This document shows, piece by piece, positions 6,256-8,231 of a stretch of DNA of 8,231 nt. The position numbers and the translations under genes were made by a program. Origin of the DNA: a bacterium (lineage in GTDB: Archaea > Thermoplasmatota > Thermoplasmata > Lutacidiplasmatales > UBA184). How positions within the stretch are numbered: position 1 is the first letter of the stretch; each line of letters begins with the position of its first letter. Under the pieces are notes generated by a model, which did no database searches, was not told the DNA's origin, and saw only the letters and a program-made list of their open reading frames with translations. The stretch spans positions 1-8,231 of the forward strand of contig JAKBKR010000075.1 of NCBI GenBank assembly GCA_021832495.1, given 5' to 3'.

Positions 6256-6352
6256 AAACCTCGTGGCCGAGGCGGAGCGGGACCCCCATCCGGGAACGGT
6301 CCGGGGCGTGGTCGCGGGCCGGGAACGGTGGGTGAAAGTTCGCGAACATCAT
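6254..6352 (-). CDS. Candidate leader peptide or small protein (32 aa) upstream of alba
   Basis: I do not recognise this product. The ORF begins with two consecutive ATG codons (6352 and 6349), with GAGGT at 6360-6364 lying 7 nt upstream, as good a ribosome-binding site as those of the known genes here. The TATA-like box at 6397-6404 would place the transcript start about 20 nt before the ATG, the same leader geometry as rps13. The stop TGA overlaps the alba Shine-Dalgarno, suggesting translational coupling or attenuation. The peptide is rich in Pro, Arg and His with no hydrophobic segment or cysteines. Against it: the ORF is short, GC-rich DNA yields chance ORFs, and the composition is not distinctive. 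It could instead be a long alba 5' leader with no product. Confidence 0.4.
   Translation of the reverse strand: MMFANFHPPFPARDHAPDRSRMGVPLRLGHEV
6290..6329. repeat. Pair of 11-bp direct repeats in the alba leader
   Basis: CCGGGAACGGT occurs at 6290-6300 and again at 6319-6329, 29 bp apart start to start. The spacing is not a multiple of three, so the repeat is not a peptide repeat of the leader ORF. It lies downstream of the predicted alba promoter. It could be a protein or RNA-binding element, or chance in GC-rich sequence. Confidence 0.4.
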
Positions 6353-6396
6353 GGCTCTGACCTCGGAGCAAATCGAGGGGGCCGAAGCTTGCCGCC

Positions 6397-6404
6397 TATT
6401 TAAG
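6397..6404 (-). promoter_or_regulatory. Likely TATA box for the leader ORF and alba
   Basis: Read on the minus strand the box is CTTAAATA, the only strongly A/T-rich block in the 205-nt gap between porB and alba. Transcription would begin near 6375, giving alba a leader of about 130 nt, long for an archaeal gene, but only about 20 nt for the 32-codon ORF. Confidence 0.55.
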
Positions 6405-6450
6405 ACTAGATTCCATGTCCCCGGTCAGTCAGGCCCTGCACGCGGCGCTG

Positions 6451-7452
6451 CTACCTGGACGGAAACGGTTCGCTGGGGTGAACGATGACGGTCTCGGACA
6501 CGGGATGCACCGAGTGGGGTACCGGGGAGGCAGGGGTCTCGGATGGGACCTCGATCCGTTCGGGCGATTTCTGGTCTCGGGATGCCCGTTCCTGAAGGGC
6601 GTGCCAGCGTTCGTCGACCGTTTGCTGTATCTGGGCGATCTCCTCCGGGGTGACATTCTTGAACCGCCCCTGGCTTCGAAGGTACTTCTCGACCGGGATG
6701 GGGTTGGACGGGGACCAGGTGATCCTGAGCCGGCCCTGGTCGATCTCGAACAGGGGCCAGTAATGGCTGAGGGTCGCAAGCCGCCCTACTTCGACCATCT
6801 GGGACGGATCATGCTTCCAGCCCGTGGGACAGTCGGCAAGCACATGGAGATAGCGAGTGCCCTTGAAGCGGGCAGCCTTGGTCGCTTTCGCGACAAAGTC
6901 CTCGGGAAAGGACGGGTTCAGGGTGGCGATGTAGGGGATGTGATGGGCATCAAGGATCATGGGCAGGTCCTTCTTGGGCGTGTGTTTCTCCAGGCCACGG
7001 GGCGTGGTGGTCGTCAAAGAGAACGCGGGCGTGCTTCCCGAGCGCTGGATCCCCGTGTTCATGTAGGCTTCGTTGTCGTAGCAGACGTAAAGGAAATCCT
7101 CGTTGCGTTCCGCTGCTCCCGAGAGGGCTTGGATCCCGATGTCCGCGGTCCCCCCATCCCCGGCGAACCCGACCACCGGGACATCCCCCCGCCCCGTCTG
7201 GCGCAGTCCGGCCTTGAGCCCCGAGGCCATGGCCGCGGTCGATTCAAAGGAGGAGAACACCGTGGAGACCCGCAGGCACGTTCCAGGCATGGCTCCGGGA
7301 ATGACGGCCCAGCAACACGCCGGGATCACGACCACTGCTTGGGGGCCCAAGCCCTTCAGTAGGTACCGCATGGCGAGTGCCGCGCCGCACCCCGGGCAGG
7401 CCGCATGGCCGCCCACTTGGTATTCCTCGGAAGGGATCGTCAGCTTCGCCAT
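6451..7452 (-). CDS. porB: Pyruvate:ferredoxin oxidoreductase, beta subunit (TPP-binding)
   Basis: PorB binds thiamine diphosphate and the proximal [4Fe-4S] cluster of the enzyme that converts pyruvate and CoA to acetyl-CoA and CO2 while reducing ferredoxin. The 333-residue protein shows CPGCG with C19 and C22, a CC pair at 46-47 and C208 as likely cluster ligands. The TPP motif runs from GDGG at 98-101 to the NEAYMNTG block at 127-134. The family core ends near residue 290. The remaining 40 or so residues are a Pro/Ser/Glu/Val-rich tail not expected in PorB. The ATG directly follows the porA TAG with no gap, and AAGGAGGT (7463-7470) inside the end of porA is a strong Shine-Dalgarno 10 nt upstream. 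A 2-oxoisovalerate oxidoreductase (VorB) is a possible alternative, since the two are hard to separate by motif. Confidence 0.92.
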   Translation of the reverse strand: MAKLTIPSEEYQVGGHAACPGCGAALAMRYLLKGLGPQAVVVIPACCWAVIPGAMPGTCLRVSTVFSSFESTAAMASGLKAGLRQTGRGDVPVVGFAGDGGTADIGIQALSGAAERNEDFLYVCYDNEAYMNTGIQRSGSTPAFSLTTTTPRGLEKHTPKKDLPMILDAHHIPYIATLNPSFPEDFVAKATKAARFKGTRYLHVLADCPTGWKHDPSQMVEVGRLATLSHYWPLFEIDQGRLRITWSPSNPIPVEKYLRSQGRFKNVTPEEIAQIQQTVDERWHALQERASRDQKSPERIEVPSETPASPVPHSVHPVSETVIVHPSEPFPSR

Positions 7453-8231
7453 CTACGCAATTACCTCCTTCACACCGACCCATGCTTCCCGGGGCACATC
7501 CTTTCGGATCGCACGTTCCACCAAGGTTCGCAGATGCATCGGCGTCACTTCGCGCCCTCCGAGCCCGGCAATGTACGAGGCGACAGCGGGGCGGCTCGGG
7601 ATGTCCAAAAGGGCGGACCGGACCTCAGTCGCGACCGGGCCCCCCGAGCCGAACGAGTGGGCCCGCTCGACCACAACGAGGGATTGGACCCGACTTCCGA
7701 GCGCACGGATCTCCTCCTCGGGAAAGGGGCGGAAGACACGAATGCGCGCCAGGCCGACCTTGCGCCCTTCGCGGCGGAACTCGTCCACTGTGTCCCGGGC
7801 CGCGGCCGCCAGCGAGCCGAGGGCGACAATGAGCACCTCGGCATCCTCGGTGCGATACTCGTCGATCGGACCGAGGGGTTGACCACCCACCGCCCGGGCG
7901 TAGTCCCTACCTGCCTGGATGAGCTTCCTATGGGCGGTTTGCATGGCAGAAGCCATGTCATGCCGGAACTCCATGTAGGCGAGGTCCGGAGGGGAGAAGG
8001 AGCCAAAGAGCTGCATGGTCCCTGGCTCGACCCGAACCACGGGGCGGTAGGAGGGCAGGAACTGATCGACCGCTTCTTGGGAGGGGATCTCGACCGGCAT
8101 GTACGTATGCGAGAGAACGAAGGCGTCCAGCATGACCATCGTCGGGAGGAGCACTTCCGGATCCTCCGCGACCCGGTAGGCCTGCAGGATCGTGGCCAGG
8201 ACCTCTTCATTTGTCTCGGCGTAGATCTGGA
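7453..8231 (-). CDS. porA: Pyruvate:ferredoxin oxidoreductase, alpha subunit (partial, 5' end outside window)
   Basis: PorA works with PorB to form the catalytic core of the 2-oxoacid oxidoreductase. The frame is open to the right edge of the window, so only the C-terminal 258 residues are present. The first visible residues, QIYAETNEEVLATILQAYRVAED, then LLPTMVMLDAFVLSHT, are characteristic PorA sequence. This shows that the GTG at 8152-8154 is internal and not the start. The transketolase C-terminal-like domain follows, with ARIRVFRPFPEEEIRAL and the VVVERAHSFGSGGPV turn. The gene ends in TAG touching the porB ATG. In four-subunit archaeal enzymes the gamma and delta genes (porG, porD) usually lie upstream, so they would be expected just beyond the right edge. 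Confidence 0.92.
   Translation of the reverse strand, partial: QIYAETNEEVLATILQAYRVAEDPEVLLPTMVMLDAFVLSHTYMPVEIPSQEAVDQFLPSYRPVVRVEPGTMQLFGSFSPPDLAYMEFRHDMASAMQTAHRKLIQAGRDYARAVGGQPLGPIDEYRTEDAEVLIVALGSLAAAARDTVDEFRREGRKVGLARIRVFRPFPEEEIRALGSRVQSLVVVERAHSFGSGGPVATEVRSALLDIPSRPAVASYIAGLGGREVTPMHLRTLVERAIRKDVPREAWVGVKEVIA
7463..7470 (-). promoter_or_regulatory. Strong ribosome-binding site of porB inside porA
   Basis: On the minus strand this reads AAGGAGGT, an extended match to the 16S rRNA tail, and encodes part of the last five residues of PorA. It lies 10 nt before the porB ATG and supports coupled production of the two subunits. Confidence 0.75.

Noticed and set aside
6415..7362. Long plus-strand open frame antisense to porB
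   Set aside because: It lies wholly against a gene with clear TPP and Fe-S motifs, its translation is Gly/Arg-rich without family features, and such mirror frames are expected in GC-rich coding DNA.
7103..7882. Plus-strand open frame across the porA/porB junction
   Set aside because: Ser/Arg/Pro-rich translation with no recognisable domain, antisense to two well-supported genes.
8152..8154. GTG as the porA start
   Set aside because: The same frame continues to the window edge with strongly PorA-like sequence, so this codon is internal.
1..8231. CRISPR arrays, insertion sequences, tRNA or rRNA genes
   Set aside because: I found no regularly spaced repeats, transposase motifs, terminal inverted repeats of an element, or tRNA-like cloverleaf by eye.

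Overview
The window is GC-rich, densely packed archaeal DNA. The evidence is the gene order S13-S4-S11-RpoD, an RNA polymerase subunit D carrying an iron-sulfur insertion, an Alba chromatin protein, two TATA-like promoter boxes of the form CTTAAAAG / CTTAAATA, and Shine-Dalgarno leaders matching GGAGGT(GA). The mix of genes, including pyruvate:ferredoxin oxidoreductase split into separate alpha and beta genes, suggests a high-GC euryarchaeal lineage. Thermoplasmatota is my best guess, but I cannot prove it from this window alone.

Layout, left to right. Positions 1-174 hold a short promoter region. Positions 175-2656 (+) are a tight ribosomal/transcription operon: rps13 (uS13, with a long N-terminal extension), rps4 (uS4), rps11 (uS11) and rpoD. 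It ends at a perfect 9-bp inverted repeat that covers the rpoD stop codon. Facing it on the minus strand is an aspartase/fumarase-superfamily lyase (2685-4085), with active-site motifs much closer to aspartate ammonia-lyase than to class II fumarase. A short G-tract-rich divergent region (4086-4204) with a canonical G-quadruplex motif separates the lyase from a 586-residue membrane protein (4205-5965, +). That protein joins a DUF1614-like multi-helix domain to a C-terminal RDD domain.

The 3' end of the membrane-protein gene overlaps the 3' end of an alba gene (5907-6245, -) by 59 bp. Upstream of alba, on the same strand, are a TATA box, a well-placed Shine-Dalgarno and a 32-codon ORF (6254-6352). 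The stop of this ORF overlaps the alba ribosome-binding site, so it looks like a leader peptide or small-protein gene coupled to alba. The rest of the window (6451-8231, -) is porA (5'-truncated by the window edge) followed with no gap by porB, the alpha and beta subunits of pyruvate (or a related 2-oxoacid):ferredoxin oxidoreductase.

Functionally the window combines translation and transcription machinery (30S proteins, RNAP assembly subunit), chromatin (Alba) and central carbon/nitrogen metabolism (aspartate/fumarate interconversion, pyruvate to acetyl-CoA with ferredoxin reduction). Most of it is housekeeping. The less ordinary items are the alba leader ORF, the DUF1614-RDD fusion, the G-quadruplex motif in the divergent promoter, the partly degenerate iron-sulfur motif in RpoD, and the end of the ribosomal operon at rpoD.
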